From assembly GCA_900542575.1 (NCBI GenBank), contig UQOE01000020.1, positions 1 through 44,652 on the forward strand: a stretch of 44,652 nucleotides of DNA, read 5' to 3'. Shown here piece after piece: positions 15,070-22,106 of the stretch. The position numbers and the translations under genes were made by a program. Position 1 is the stretch's first letter. Every line of letters begins with the position of its first letter. A model generated the notes under the pieces. The model saw only the letters and a list, made by a program, of their open reading frames with translations. It was not told where the DNA came from and searched no databases. The stretch comes from an uncultured Oscillospiraceae bacterium. GTDB taxonomy: Bacteria; Bacillota; Clostridia; Oscillospirales; Acutalibacteraceae.

Positions 15070-15642
15070 TTACAGCAGGCTGCTCAGCTGAGAGAACAGA
15101 CCGGAGAGCGGGCAGGAGGATGCCGTCGTCTCGGTCTGCTGCGGGGCAGCAGCCGTCTGTTTTTCCGTGCTGAGATCTACTTTGATCCGGGCGTCCATCC
15201 AGTCTTCCATTGCCTCGACCGGAACGCTGGTGACAGCCTTCTCCTGAACCGGAATGTAGCCGGTCTCATAGAGGCTCTCCGGTACGGTAAAGCGGAAGCC
15301 GGTCGGAAGACCTTTTTCGTTCGTGGAGACAACTTCGGCGTCCTGATAGCCGCCCTTGCCGTCGGAGACGCGCAGGGCCTTGAGGTCACCGGTGATACCC
15401 ATAACTTCCATCTGTTTCGCGGAGACGGTCATTGTGACGGTTCCGTCCTGTTTCTCAACGGTGGCGGTGTCGCCGATGACCTGGGCCATGGACTGACGGT
15501 CCTCCGTTGCATGCCAAAGTTTTACGCCGACCTGATAGGTGCCGTTTTCAGCTGCGCCTGCAAAGACAAGCGACATGGAAAGAACGGCTGCAAGGGCGAG
15601 CAGGAGTGCAAAGCACTTTTTCATAATCTTTTTTCCAGACAT
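15070..15642 (-). CDS. secreted NEAT-domain protein
   Basis: A 190-residue exported protein with a signal peptide ending near VFAGA (about 30). Residues 33-145 follow the NEAT (near-iron-transporter) pattern: NGTYQVGVKLWHATEDRQSM is its hallmark start, and the last strand region holds YETGY, comparable with the Y-x-x-x-Y haem ligand pair. NEAT proteins of Gram-positives bind or relay haem. Here there is no sortase signal, TM tail or second domain; the C terminus is a short Thr/Gln linker ending CPLSGLFSQLSSLL, whose single Cys and amphipathic end are unusual. The ATG at 15642 has AAAGGCAG upstream; an alternative ATG is six codons in. Confidence 0.8.
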   Translation of the reverse strand: MSGKKIMKKCFALLLALAAVLSMSLVFAGAAENGTYQVGVKLWHATEDRQSMAQVIGDTATVEKQDGTVTMTVSAKQMEVMGITGDLKALRVSDGKGGYQDAEVVSTNEKGLPTGFRFTVPESLYETGYIPVQEKAVTSVPVEAMEDWMDARIKVDLSTEKQTAAAPQQTETTASSCPLSGLFSQLSSLL

Positions 15643-15668
15643 AATTCTCTGCCTTTCTTCATTGTTGT

Positions 15669-15684
15669 GTTAGCTATTGCTAAC
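15669..15684. promoter_or_regulatory. palindromic operator at the NEAT gene start site
   Basis: A perfect palindrome GTTAGC-TATT-GCTAAC placed 8 bases past the -10 box, so over the expected transcription start. A related palindrome sits at 16695-16711. Confidence 0.55.
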
Positions 15685-15692
15685 TGAATATC

Positions 15693-15722
15693 ATTATGTA
15701 AAAAGAGAGGCGCCCCCGTCAA
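15693..15722 (-). promoter_or_regulatory. promoter of the NEAT gene
   Basis: TTGACG, an 18-base spacer and CATAAT on the minus strand. Confidence 0.75.
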
Positions 15723-16010
15723 CGAGTAACCTTTTGCAGGAATGCAACTTCCCGACTTTTTCACGACCTTCGTTTTTATACAAGGCACTTTTCCCTCCCG
15801 TCCCTATAATAGAGTCATAGCAAGGAACTTCCGAGAGTTCGTTGCTAGACCGTTTCCAAGCGTGTTCCCACAACAATCACAGCTCCTATATGAATCCTTC
15901 TGATGATGAAAAGAAGTAAGGCGCGTTGCAGAACCGAGATTTCTGCAATACGCCTTATTTCTGTCTGCCGCCGGGTTCCCCCGGATGCCGTTTTCCGCTA
16001 CTGTCAGCAA
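15723..16010. other. non-coding gap with two hairpins
   Basis: No gene is supported. A hairpin AGCAAGGAACT/AGTTCGTTGCT (about 15820-15847, one mismatch) follows a TATAAT on the plus strand (15803). A second hairpin at about 15920-15955, GGCGCGTTGCAGAA/TTCTGCAATACGCC, belongs to the TGCAGA-core terminator type and has T-rich flanks on both sides. A small RNA is possible but unproven. Confidence 0.4.
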
Positions 16011-16013
16011 TAC

Positions 16014-16055
16014 AAAAAAACAGCAGAGAAAGCACCATTCGCTTTCTCTGCTGTT
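16014..16055 (-). terminator. terminator of the membrane-anchored protein gene
   Basis: A perfect 15-base-pair stem (16019-16033 with 16041-16055) followed by seven T on the minus strand, 14 bases past the stop. Confidence 0.92.
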
Positions 16056-16068
16056 CCAGATTATAAGT

Positions 16069-16668
16069 TTATGAGGTCTTCATATTCTGACCGACCGTCG
16101 GAAGTCCTCTGGCGGAGAGGAACGAGTTGTACTTGCCGTCGTTCAGGACCATCTGCGCTGCCTTCTGACCGTTCACTTCACCATTGATATAGATGTAGTC
16201 CGGCTGGTAGCCGTTGCCATTGGAAGAATAGATGACGTGCAGGACAAAGGTGTCCGAATAACCGGAAATCTTAATGTTGGTCTTGCCATAGACCGCACCG
16301 TCTTTCTGGTTGACGTCCGTGAAGGAATAGTCCTCCATTTTTCCGGAATACTGGACAGAGATTTTCTCAGCACAGACGGAACGGAGTGCATCAATCTTCT
16401 TCTGCTTGGCCGTCTGTTCGGCGGAGTTCAGCTTTGTAGCAGCTGTTGTCGTCTTTGCCTTCTGCTCATTGTTTCGATGGGATACGCCATAGATGGGGAT
16501 GAATACCAGGAGAACAAAGACCAGAACCATAAAGATAATTAACACGTGGCGTCGGGTCTTCTGCGCCTGGGTATAGCCCGGCATACTCGTGTCAACCGGT
16601 CTCTCCTCCTGTTTTTCCTCAGTCGGTTCCGACGCAGGCGACGTCTTTGCCTTTTTCTTCTTTGCCAT
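16069..16668 (-). CDS. membrane-anchored protein of unknown function
   Basis: A 199-residue protein with a Lys/Glu-rich cytoplasmic start of about 40 residues, one transmembrane segment (about 42-63) and an outside domain. The latter begins with an Ala/Thr/Lys stalk and ends in a small beta-rich domain (KISVQYSGKMEDYSFTDV, GAVYGKTNIKISGYSDTFVLHVIYSS). I do not recognise a family. The ATG at 16668 has GAGGTG 10 bases upstream. It is a single-gene unit whose start-site palindrome resembles that of the NEAT gene, so the two may answer to one regulator. Confidence 0.75.
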   Translation of the reverse strand: MAKKKKAKTSPASEPTEEKQEERPVDTSMPGYTQAQKTRRHVLIIFMVLVFVLLVFIPIYGVSHRNNEQKAKTTTAATKLNSAEQTAKQKKIDALRSVCAEKISVQYSGKMEDYSFTDVNQKDGAVYGKTNIKISGYSDTFVLHVIYSSNGNGYQPDYIYINGEVNGQKAAQMVLNDGKYNSFLSARGLPTVGQNMKTS

Positions 16669-16694
16669 ATGGCAAATACACCTCACTTTTACAA

Positions 16695-16718
16695 TTAGCC
16701 ATTGTGGCTAATAATATA
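16695..16718 (-). promoter_or_regulatory. extended -10 promoter overlapped by a palindromic operator
   Basis: TATATT (16713-16718, minus) preceded by TGG as an extended -10. Immediately after it, at 16695-16711, is a perfect palindrome TTAGCCA-TTG-TGGCTAA covering the likely start of transcription. Confidence 0.55.
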
Positions 16719-16756
16719 CCATATAAATGAATCGGCGGCCACGCCTAATTTGAAAA

Positions 16757-16785
16757 TTGCGTCTTATTTATGATTTTGCTAGAAT
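16757..16785 (+). promoter_or_regulatory. promoter of sstT
   Basis: TTGCGT, a 17-base spacer and TAGAAT, 36 bases before the start codon. Confidence 0.65.
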
Positions 16786-16821
16786 GAAATTATTACCCAC
16801 AGGCCAGAAAGGGGAACCAGT

Positions 16822-18174
16822 GTGAAAGTTCTGAAAAAAATCGGGCAGGGCTACCTCCATACCAATTTAATTATTAGAATCCTCGTCGGGCTCGTGCTCG
16901 GCCTCATCCTGGCGCTGCTGTGCCCGGGTCAGACCTGGCTCGCCATATTCGGCGACATTTTCGTCAACGCCCTGAAGGCCATTGCGCCCGTCATGGTCTT
17001 TGTGCTCATCTCCAGTTCGCTGGCAACGAGCAATACAAAGATGGGCAAAAAATTCGGCTTTGTTATCCTGCTCTATCTGCTGAGTACCTTCTGCGCCGCT
17101 GTCACCGCGGTGGTCTCCATTTTTCTGTTCCCGCAGAAGATCATGCTCAAAGGCGTCTCCGCTGCCGCTTCCAGCGGGGCACCGCAGGGAATCGGCGCTG
17201 TTCTGAAGCAGCTCATTCTGAACGTTGTCACCAACCCGGTCCAGTCAGTTGCCAACGGCAATTACATCGGCGTGCTGTTCTGGGCACTGCTGTTCGGCAT
17301 CGCCATGAAAAGAATTGCATCGCCCACTTCGAAGACGTTTCTGCAGAATATCTCCGACGCCGTCACCCAGCTTGTCCGCTGGATCATCGAGTTCGCCCCC
17401 TTCGGCATCATGGGCCTCGTCTTTGACTCCGTCTCCACCCTCGGCGTCGGCGTCTTCAAAGACTACGGCAAGCTGCTCCTGCTCCTGCTCGGCACTATGC
17501 TGACGGTCTGCCTTATCGTCGATCCGCTGGTTTCCGCCATCGGTATGCACCGCAATCCCTATCCGCTGGTGGGACGCTGCCTGAAAGACTCCGGCCTCAC
17601 GGCATTTTTCACCCGCAGCTCGGCCGCCAACATCCCGGTGAATATGAAACTCTGCGAAAAGCTGGGACTCGACGAGGACATGTACTCAGTCTCCATTCCG
17701 CTCGGCGCCACAATCAACATGAACGGTGCCGCCGTCACCATCACTGTGCTGACCCTCGCCACTGCCAACACCGTCGGTATCCACGTCGATTTCGCCTCAG
17801 CCATCCTGCTGAGCCTGATCGCCACCTTCGGCGCCGCAGGCGCTTCCGGTGTCGCAGGCGGATCCCTCATGCTGGTCCCCATGGCCTGCTCCCTGTTCAG
17901 CATCTCTAATGACATCTCCATGAAGGTGGTCGGCGTCGGATTTATGCTCGGCGTCCTGAACGACAGCGTTGAAACCATGATCAATTCGTCCGGCGACGTC
18001 CTCTTTGCCGCCACCGCCGAATTCCGCGCATGGCGCAAAGACGGCAAGACTCTTCCGGGCTTTATGTACTCCCGCCGGGAGCGAAAGAAACTCGGCATCG
18101 AGAAAAGCTATCTTCCGTCCAGTGAAGAGCCGGACCCCGAAGACACCGTCAAGGACATCGAGGTCTCCGATTAA
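16822..18174 (+). CDS. sstT: serine/threonine:sodium symporter SstT
   Basis: A 450-residue sodium:dicarboxylate/amino-acid symporter (DAACS) in the cytoplasmic membrane that imports serine and threonine. Typical SstT pieces are APVMVFVLISSSLAT near 55, SGAPQGIGAVLKQL, FFTRSSAANIPVNMKL near 268 (serine-rich hairpin), PLGATINMNGAAVT (NMDGT-like sodium site) and GVAGGSLMLVPMACSLF. A cytoplasmic C-terminal tail of about 55 charged residues is longer than in Escherichia coli SstT. The start is GTG with AAAGGGG 8 bases upstream. Single-gene unit. Confidence 0.92.
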   Translation: MKVLKKIGQGYLHTNLIIRILVGLVLGLILALLCPGQTWLAIFGDIFVNALKAIAPVMVFVLISSSLATSNTKMGKKFGFVILLYLLSTFCAAVTAVVSIFLFPQKIMLKGVSAAASSGAPQGIGAVLKQLILNVVTNPVQSVANGNYIGVLFWALLFGIAMKRIASPTSKTFLQNISDAVTQLVRWIIEFAPFGIMGLVFDSVSTLGVGVFKDYGKLLLLLLGTMLTVCLIVDPLVSAIGMHRNPYPLVGRCLKDSGLTAFFTRSSAANIPVNMKLCEKLGLDEDMYSVSIPLGATINMNGAAVTITVLTLATANTVGIHVDFASAILLSLIATFGAAGASGVAGGSLMLVPMACSLFSISNDISMKVVGVGFMLGVLNDSVETMINSSGDVLFAATAEFRAWRKDGKTLPGFMYSRRERKKLGIEKSYLPSSEEPDPEDTVKDIEVSD

Positions 18175-18184
18175 AATTCAAAAA

Positions 18185-18222
18185 GAAAGGCTGCAGACTC
18201 CCAGGTCTGCAGCCTTTCTTTT
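18185..18222. terminator. bidirectional terminator between sstT and the deacetylase gene
   Basis: A perfect 14-base-pair stem (18185-18198 with 18205-18218) with the core GGCTGCAGAC/GTCTGCAGCC; T-rich on both outer sides. Confidence 0.9.
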
Positions 18223-18232
18223 CAGGTTCGGT

Positions 18233-19060
18233 TCAATTGTGCACTTTGTGGTGTGTGGTGTATCCGCCGGGCTTGAGTACGGCAAATGTGTAGCCATGCT
18301 GTTTGGCCCAAGGGAGAAAACTTTTCATGGCGTCGACCGTATAGGGGCTGATGTCATGACAGAGGATGATGGTCGGCTCCCCCTCCATGCTCTCCACGCC
18401 GTGGAGCAGATTCCGGTAGATGGTGCCGCTGTTTTTTATGCCCTCGGCGTCGCCGCATTCAATGTTCCAGTCCACATAGGTCAGTCGTCGTCTGGACGCC
18501 TCTTTGGTCAGACGGGACATAATGCCTTTGCTGTAATGGGCGCTGACCTCGTTCGAACTGCCGCCGGGAAAACGCATAAGGCGGGACTGGCAGCCGGTCT
18601 CCTGGATAAGGATCTGCTGCATTTTGTCGAAGTCGTGCCAGTAGGCGCGGTCCGAGGAGTATATTTTGGAATAGTCGTGCGAATAGGTATGGATGCCTAC
18701 GGCATTGCCCTCATGGGCCTCCCGCGCAATACAATAGCGGTACCGCGGTTCCATGGAAGTGACGAAAAACGTCGCACAGACGTGATTGTCCTGCAGAATG
18801 GTCAGCAGCTCGTCGGTGTAAGGGCCTGGGCCGTCATCAAAGGTGAGGTAGAGGACGTTCTTCTTGGGCTGTGGATCCATTTTTGGGGATACAGTACAAG
18901 ACGACCCGGCGTGCGAAGTGGTTTTTTGCTGCACGGGCTGCGGACTTCCGTATTGCACTGCGGTTGCTGCCGGCAGAGCTGCAATGCCGACCATCAGAGA
19001 AAACAGAAGAATGAGGAAAGCAAATGCAATCGGATAATCTATATTAAATTTTAAACGCAT
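18233..19060 (-). CDS. polysaccharide deacetylase (CE4 family), membrane-anchored
   Basis: A 275-residue enzyme with an N-terminal signal anchor (about 10-34) and a NodB homology domain (about 70-260). All CE4 motifs can be read: TFDDGPGPYT (catalytic base Asp plus metal Asp), HTYSHD (the two metal histidines), RFPGGSSN, VDWNIECGD and IILCHDI. It should remove acetyl groups from peptidoglycan or another N-acetylated glycan outside the cell. The ATG at 19060 is chosen at the start of the hydrophobic segment; the ribosome site (AAAGAG) is weak. From 19061 to 19297 I see no gene. Confidence 0.93.
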   Translation of the reverse strand: MRLKFNIDYPIAFAFLILLFSLMVGIAALPAATAVQYGSPQPVQQKTTSHAGSSCTVSPKMDPQPKKNVLYLTFDDGPGPYTDELLTILQDNHVCATFFVTSMEPRYRYCIAREAHEGNAVGIHTYSHDYSKIYSSDRAYWHDFDKMQQILIQETGCQSRLMRFPGGSSNEVSAHYSKGIMSRLTKEASRRRLTYVDWNIECGDAEGIKNSGTIYRNLLHGVESMEGEPTIILCHDISPYTVDAMKSFLPWAKQHGYTFAVLKPGGYTTHHKVHN

Positions 19061-19297
19061 GAGATAAAGGACTCTTTTCTGGAAATCTATAAAAACGAAA
19101 AAATCGATAAATATCAAAAGGTATCAAAATACTTTGTTTAATATTCTAACAGAAAATCCGCGTTTCAGACAGAAAGATTTTTTCGTTTTTGGTACAAATT
19201 TTTCCCCACTTTGACGAAGCCAGGGAAAGTGTCATTCGTGTCCGTGCACCAAAAAATTCTGTCCGGAATTGTGCGGCAATGTTGTGCAAAATTGCCA

Positions 19298-19327
19298 TTG
19301 TGTTTAAAAAGCAGATCATGGTACGAT
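19298..19327 (+). promoter_or_regulatory. promoter of the orphan transcript
   Basis: TTGTGT, an 18-base spacer and TACGAT, followed about 7 bases later by the structured RNA candidate. Confidence 0.5.
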
Positions 19328-19333
19328 GAGATT

Positions 19334-19542
19334 GCAGACAGCCGGAACTGTCTGCGGAAAGAATTGGCAAATCCCGGGACGGAATCCGGGAACGAACAGG
19401 AAGGGAGGAAAACCATCAGAGGCTGACATGGACAGCTCCATCCTGGACGCGGAAGTCCATTGAGTTTCCCATCGGCCTAACTGTGAAATAGAAATCACAT
19501 TATCTGCTCCCGGACCCGAAGCCATCCGGGAGCTTTTTTGCG
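19334..19542 (+). ncRNA. candidate structured non-coding RNA, family not recognised
   Basis: About 205 bases between a promoter and a strong terminator, without a plausible reading frame. Hairpins readable by eye: GCAGACAG/CTGTCTGC at the 5' end (about 19333-19354), TCCCGG/CCGGGA (about 19372-19391), ATGGA/TCCAT (about 19427-19442), TGGAC/GTCCA (about 19444-19459), TGTGA/TCACA (about 19482-19499) and the terminator stem GCTCCCGGA/TCCGGGAGC before six T (about 19506-19540). AGGC (about 19420) can pair with GCCT (about 19475), giving a multi-branched core. It is not a tRNA, tmRNA or RNase P RNA, and I could not match 6S or SRP RNA. Confidence 0.5.
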
Positions 19543-19568
19543 TCCGGAAGAGCAGCTCTTGCCAGCTA

Positions 19569-19577
19569 TGGTATAAT
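19569..19577 (+). promoter_or_regulatory. extended -10 promoter of hslO
   Basis: TGG directly followed by TATAAT, 33 bases before the hslO start. No clear -35 box. Confidence 0.55.
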
Positions 19578-19609
19578 GCAGATAATTTTACAAAAGGAAG
19601 TGCTGCAGC

Positions 19610-20494
19610 ATGCGAGATTATATGGTCCGCGCCATCGGCGCAGACGAACAGATACGTGCCTTCGCCGTCACGGGAAAGGAGCTCGTGGAAACCGCCCGTA
19701 AGGCACACAACACCAGCCCCATTGCCACCGCAGCACTCGGCCGTACGATGTGCGGTGCTCTGATGATGGCCGATATGCTGAAGGGAGACCACGACTTTCT
19801 TACCCTAAAGATTGACGGAGACGGCCCCATGAAGAATATCACCGTCACGGCGGACAATCACGGGAACGTCAAAGGCTTCGTATCCAATCCGGCGGTCATC
19901 CTGCCTCCGGAGGAGAACGGCCATCTGAATGTCCCCGGAGGAATCGGCAGCGGTACGCTGTCCGTAAGCCGAGACCTCGAGGACGGCCAGGTCTACTCCA
20001 GTCAGGTCCTTCTCCACTCCGGTGAAATCGCCGACGATCTCACCTACTATTTTGCAGAATCGGAGCAGGTTCCCTCCTCGGTCGGGCTCGGCGTCCTGAT
20101 GAACAAAGATAACACCGTTCGGGAAGCCGGCGGATTCATCATCCAGCTCATGCCCGATACTTCGGAAGAGGTCATTCAGCATATCGAGGAGAATCTGAAA
20201 TACTGCGGGACGGTCACCGACATGCTTGCGGCGGGGAAATCGCCTGAGCAGATGCTGGAAGCTGTCCTACAGGGAATGGATCTCCATATCACCGGCAAAG
20301 AGGATGTCCAGTTCCACTGCAGCTGCAGCCGTGAGCGGGTCTCCCGCGCCCTGCTGCTTCTCGGCCGGAAGGAACTGAATGGCATGATAGAGGACGGCGA
20401 GCCGATCACGCTTCACTGTCATTTCTGCGAAAAGCAGTACACCTTCTCCCTCGATGAACTCAGGGACCTGGCCGCACAGACCACAGCCCCGTAA
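19610..20494 (+). CDS. hslO: Hsp33 redox-regulated chaperone
   Basis: A 294-residue cytoplasmic chaperone that is switched on by oxidative unfolding. The N-terminal domain starts MRDYMVRAIGADEQIRAFAV and the GKELVETARKAHNTSPIATAALGR segment is typical. The C-terminal zinc switch is complete: C-S-C near 236 and C-H-F-C near 270. AAAGGAAG lies about 8 bases before the ATG. Downstream to 20566 there is only a weak imperfect hairpin, not a clear terminator. Confidence 0.96.
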   Translation: MRDYMVRAIGADEQIRAFAVTGKELVETARKAHNTSPIATAALGRTMCGALMMADMLKGDHDFLTLKIDGDGPMKNITVTADNHGNVKGFVSNPAVILPPEENGHLNVPGGIGSGTLSVSRDLEDGQVYSSQVLLHSGEIADDLTYYFAESEQVPSSVGLGVLMNKDNTVREAGGFIIQLMPDTSEEVIQHIEENLKYCGTVTDMLAAGKSPEQMLEAVLQGMDLHITGKEDVQFHCSCSRERVSRALLLLGRKELNGMIEDGEPITLHCHFCEKQYTFSLDELRDLAAQTTAP

Positions 20495-20566
20495 CCGCAG
20501 CTTTTGGCACGATCTGAAAAATCAGCTTGCAGTGCCGCACGAAATAGCCTATTATTTTGGGTGAAA

Positions 20567-20596
20567 TTGACACCAATCAAGTGAATTCCGCATATT
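20567..20596 (+). promoter_or_regulatory. promoter of the sigma-like gene
   Basis: TTGACA, an 18-base spacer and CATATT, 34 bases before the start. Confidence 0.7.
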
Positions 20597-20630
20597 CAAA
20601 CTCCAGGAAAAACAGATAGGAATGAGAATT

Positions 20631-21947
20631 ATGGCAGATAAAATGAATTACGCAAAAGCCGTCCGCGCTGCCAAGAATGGCAATGCCGACGCATTTCAGG
20701 ATCTCTACGACAGCACCGTCAACGATGTCACCGCCATCTGCAGAATGCTGCTCAACAGCAGCAGCGACCCGGACAGCGTCATCGTCGACACCTATCTCAC
20801 CATCTATGAATCTCTCGGCACCCTGAAGAATCCGAAGAACTTCCCGGCCTATGCCAGAAAGGCAGCCGCTACCCAGTGCTATAATGCCAATCAGCTCCGG
20901 CCGGCCGCTCCGCAGGATCTCGGTGCTCCCCACAACGCCCTCGATGTCGTCGAGGACGCCTTAAATGAGCTGAAAAACGATCAGCGCACGACTCTGCTGC
21001 TCCAGGCCTCCGGCATGAGCAATGCAGATATCGCCGATGCGCTTGGCGTCACCGAATACACCGTCAACTCGGATATCTATTTCGGCAAGAAGAAACTTAT
21101 GAAGTCGGTCAACGCCCATTTCGACGAAGTCGACTTCTCCCAGTTCGGCGTCGGCGCCGAAATTCCGGACAATCTCCTGACTGCTTACACGCAGGCCATC
21201 TTTGAGAACGTCCCATCCAAAGTGCGCTCCAGCCAGTTCAACGAAGTCATGAACATCTTTGAGGGCCACGCCACCGCAAAGAAGGCCGCCGACGAGCCCA
21301 TCAGCCCGCCGGACCGTGCAGCCAGCGACCGGGAGGCCCAGGACACCGTCGCAGACGAGCCCCAGAGCAACTTCTTCAGCCGGAATCCGGAGAAGAAGCG
21401 CTCCTCCGCTGACATGGAGGCAACGCAGCCGCTCTCTGTCAACGACACTCCGTACGTTGACAATGAGCCGACCCGTGTTGTCCCGCCGGTCAATCCGAGC
21501 ATGTATGGAGACAACACGCCGAAGCAGCAGCCGGCTTTCCGCCAGCCGCAGCCGAAACAGCAGCCGACCAATGGGACCAAGACACACTCTGCTTCCCGCC
21601 GTGCCGCTTCCGGCTCCTCTTCGGGCAATAAGCGGACTGCGCTGCTCATCACCCTCATCGTCCTGGTCGTCGCTCTGATTGTCGTCCTCATCGTCGTATT
21701 CGCCGGACACGGCGGCTCCAACGAGGACACTACGGTGCCGACTTCCTCCTTTGTCGTCTCCACCGAGTCCGCGCCTTCGACGCAGAATCCGTTCACTGCG
21801 CCGCAGACCCGCGCCGCCACCCAAGCGGAGACCCAGACCGAGCCGCAGACCCAGGAGCAGACGACTGCCGCCACCACAGCCGCGCAGACCCATCACGCCA
21901 CCACCGAGGCTCCGGTTGCCCCGAGCCCTGCCGCTGAGGGAGAGTAA
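20631..21947 (+). CDS. ECF-type sigma factor-like protein with transmembrane segment and outside tail
   Basis: A 438-residue protein in three parts. Residues 1-170 look like a short ECF sigma factor: region 2 (NADAFQDLYDSTVNDVTAICRMLL...NFPAYARKAAATQCYN) and region 4 with a helix-turn-helix (LKNDQRTTLLLQASGMSNADIADALGVTEYTVNSDIY, split here as two adjacent pieces). A low-complexity linker of about 170 residues rich in Pro, Gln and Asp follows, then one transmembrane helix (about 340-365, LLITLIVLVVALIVVLIVVF) and a Thr/Gln/Ala-rich tail outside. The ATG at 20631 has AGGAA 9 bases upstream. No anti-sigma gene is adjacent. A membrane-held sigma released by proteolysis is one hypothesis; a sigma-derived sensor that no longer binds polymerase is another. 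Confidence 0.78.
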   Translation: MADKMNYAKAVRAAKNGNADAFQDLYDSTVNDVTAICRMLLNSSSDPDSVIVDTYLTIYESLGTLKNPKNFPAYARKAAATQCYNANQLRPAAPQDLGAPHNALDVVEDALNELKNDQRTTLLLQASGMSNADIADALGVTEYTVNSDIYFGKKKLMKSVNAHFDEVDFSQFGVGAEIPDNLLTAYTQAIFENVPSKVRSSQFNEVMNIFEGHATAKKAADEPISPPDRAASDREAQDTVADEPQSNFFSRNPEKKRSSADMEATQPLSVNDTPYVDNEPTRVVPPVNPSMYGDNTPKQQPAFRQPQPKQQPTNGTKTHSASRRAASGSSSGNKRTALLITLIVLVVALIVVLIVVFAGHGGSNEDTTVPTSSFVVSTESAPSTQNPFTAPQTRAATQAETQTEPQTQEQTTAATTAAQTHHATTEAPVAPSPAAEGE

Positions 21948-21979
21948 TCTCCGCTCCATCTGCAGAATTCCATCCGTAC

Positions 21980-22012
21980 GGCGGTCAGCTCTTATGAGCT
22001 GACCGCCTTTTT
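21980..22012 (+). terminator. terminator of the sigma-like gene
   Basis: A perfect 12-base-pair stem GGCGGTCAGCTC/GAGCTGACCGCC with a TTAT loop, then TTTTTCTG. Confidence 0.93.
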
Positions 22013-22106
22013 CTGATTAAATATTTGTCTTCCTTTCCGCACCGATTCATAAAATGTTTCAAATATTGTATATAATAAGAAACATATTTCCCCGGGAGGT
22101 ATGCTT

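Noticed and set aside
15694..15876. 60-codon minus-strand frame in the gap beyond the NEAT promoter
   Set aside because: It overlaps the NEAT promoter, has no ribosome site and no protein-like pattern.
19334..19542. c-di-GMP-I riboswitch, because of a GGCAAATCC...GGGAACGAAC stretch
   Set aside because: The CGCAAAGCC core and the downstream tetraloop-receptor pattern are missing, and the RNA ends in a terminator before a separate promoter.
19316..19792. Minus-strand frame across the RNA candidate and the start of hslO
   Set aside because: It is a shadow of hslO and of the structured region, with no supporting start.
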